Below, in pieces: positions 62,720 through 64,000 of a stretch of 64,000 nt of DNA. Every line of letters begins with the position of its first letter. The stretch's first letter is position 1. The stretch spans positions 4,727,001-4,791,000 of the forward strand of contig JAITYX010000030.1 in NCBI GenBank assembly GCA_021018815.1, in the 5' to 3' direction. This stretch comes from Talinum fruticosum (Eukaryota; Streptophyta; Magnoliopsida; Caryophyllales; Talinaceae). The notes beneath the pieces were generated by a model. The model was given only the letters and a program-made list of their open reading frames with translations, ran no database searches and was not told the DNA's origin. Position numbers and translations under genes: made by a program.

Positions 62720-62942
62720 TGGAAGATCCAATAAAATGATGAGTTTAAATATAAAAAAAAGCATGACATGATTTGCTAATTATGTCTCAATCAAAATAAC
62801 ACCCCACACACTCTGATGCAACTTTTAGGAACATCCACTTCTCTTTTACATGACAATCCCTTTCATTAACAAACTATGTAGAACCAAACTTATTATGACC
62901 CCCTAAATCTTTTTCCCAAAGTTTAAACCCACAATTCTCTGT
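62720..62942. repeat. 3' flank of gene 3, duplicated at gene 2
   Basis: Matches 58020-58285 in order and content, including AATTATGTCTCAATCAAAATA and GCAACTTTTAGGAACATCCA. It lies directly after the stop codon of gene 3. Confidence 0.75.
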
Positions 62943-63861
62943 TCAAGGGATGTACCCACCATGGGCCCCTCCTTCTCCGCCACCCGCACCTCCACCGTAT
63001 CCACCAGCATGTGCCCCTCCGCCAGCATAGCCACCGCCACCACCTGAACCACCTCCTCCACCAGCTCCATAAGCATGCCCCCTTCTGCAGCAGCGCCACC
63101 AGCACCACCACCACTGCCATATCCACCAGCAGCAGCTCCTCCAGCACCATAAGCTCCACCGCCACCGCTGCCACCACCACCACCGTATGCACCAGCCCCA
63201 CCAGCACCATAAGCTCCTCCATGGCCACCGCCTTCACCACCACCATACCCTCCGGCATGCTCTCCACCTGCACCATATGCACCACCTCCACCGCTTCCAC
63301 CGCCACCACCGTAAGCACCAGCACCACCATAGGCACCACCTGCATATGCTCCTCCATGGCCACCTCCTTCACCACCTCCGTAGCCACCAGCATGTTCTCC
63401 CCCTCAGCATATCCACCACCTCCTCCACTTCCACCACCGGCACCGCCAGCATAAGCACCACCACCATAGCCAGGGACGTATGCCCCTCCATGGCCACCTC
63501 CTTCACCGCCTCCATAACCACCGGCGTGTCCGCCAGCACCACCATAAGCACCTCCGCCGCCACTACCACCACCGCCTCCGCCAGCATAAGCACCACTACC
63601 GCCATATGCAGCAGCACCTCCTTCACCACCACCACCACCATATCCACCTGCGTGCTCGCCACCACCACCATAAATGGATCCGCCACCGCCGCCACTGCCA
63701 CTGCCGCCACCGCCAGCATAGGCACCAGCACCACCGTAGCCTCCTAGGCCACCCCCTCCATGGCCTCCGAGTTCATAGGTGAGGAGAGCCCTGGTGGCAG
63801 AGCAAACACCTAAGCTCAATAACAGGAAGAAAAGTGCACAAGAGATTTTGCGAGTAGCCAT
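62943..63861 (-). CDS. Secreted glycine-rich protein 3, two frameshifts
   Basis: Probable structural cell-wall protein, closest to gene 2. The signal peptide (MATRKISCALFFLLLSLGVC, then SATRALLTYE) is nearly identical to that of gene 2. Gly-rich modules follow, with GGYGGGEGGGHGGAYVPGY, GGGAYAGGAGGGSGGGGGYA and a GGGGEHAGGYGGGGGEGG block. Two -1 lesions interrupt the Gly frame, in the C runs 63399-63403 and 63078-63082 (plus-strand coordinates). The first is at the same AEGGEHA site as in gene 1. With both restored, the frame runs to a stop at 62943-62945, giving 306 residues. As written, the reading turns into a Val/Met/Glu-rich tail ending at 62923. Intronless. Confidence 0.8.
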
Positions 63862-63919
63862 TGGAATGTTGTTTGGAACCCCACAAGGAGATGGTTTCCA
63901 ATGATGAGAAAGATGGGGG

Positions 63920-63927
63920 TATTTATA
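63920..63927 (-). promoter_or_regulatory. TATA box of glycine-rich gene 3
   Basis: TATAAATACCCCC on the minus strand, about 60 bases upstream of the start codon, same as gene 2. Confidence 0.7.
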
Positions 63928-63950
63928 GGAACTGGATGAGTGGATCGGAG

Positions 63951-64000
63951 GCGTGTTAAGTGCACCAGCAGTGGTTGGGACACATGGAAAAGGGACCCCA
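63951..64000 (-). promoter_or_regulatory. Conserved upstream block of glycine-rich gene 3 (cut by window end)
   Basis: Shares GTGTTAAGTGCACCAGCA and CACATGGAAAAGG with the block upstream of gene 1, including the CACATG E-box. Gene 2 keeps only the first word (GTGTTAAGAGCA, near 59107). The block runs off the window. Confidence 0.5.

Overview
The window is plant nuclear DNA, most likely from a eudicot. Three conserved genes are plant-type: an intronless MYC2-like bHLH regulator, an AGD8/9/10-type ARF-GAP and a UBP20/21-type deubiquitinase. The last two have GT-AG introns of plant size. The rest is AT-rich and full of dinucleotide repeats, MITEs, SINE-like sequences and decayed retrotransposons. 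I cannot name the species.

Layout. 1-14.7 kb is gene-poor, with a diverged direct repeat, MITE-like elements, an RNase H fossil and a GC-rich patch. 14.7-16.6 kb carries the MYC2-like gene (minus strand) with a TATA box and G-box upstream. 17-27 kb is gene-poor and holds a hAT-type MITE with a perfect 8-bp target duplication and a SINE-like element. 27-36.2 kb is a transposon nest: a Harbinger-like element with TTA duplications, a decayed Ty3/gypsy element (primer-binding site, gag, zinc knuckle, a triplicated protease segment), an inserted repeat block, and the 3' end with LTR of a second related element. A CACTA terminus and a Mutator-like element follow (36.4-39.6 kb). 40-47 kb is the ARF-GAP gene (7 exons, plus) and 49.7-54.3 kb is the ubiquitin protease gene (8 exons, plus). 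55-64 kb is an array of three minus-strand genes for secreted glycine-rich, cell-wall-type proteins with shared promoter and 3' flank sequence.

How they relate. The three conserved genes serve separate processes: jasmonate-type transcriptional control, Arf-dependent vesicle traffic and ubiquitin removal. The glycine-rich genes form a real local family, probably made by tandem duplication.

The most striking observation is that every conserved gene is broken by small lesions. The MYC2-like gene has seven single-base frameshifts, all in G/C runs; the ARF-GAP has four, three of which cancel; the ubiquitin protease has one in a T run; two glycine-rich genes have two each and the third has an in-frame TAG. 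Residual sequencing or assembly errors explain most of this better than biology, but the amber codon and the shared lesion site in the glycine-rich array deserve a check. I did not find a convincing new biological system.
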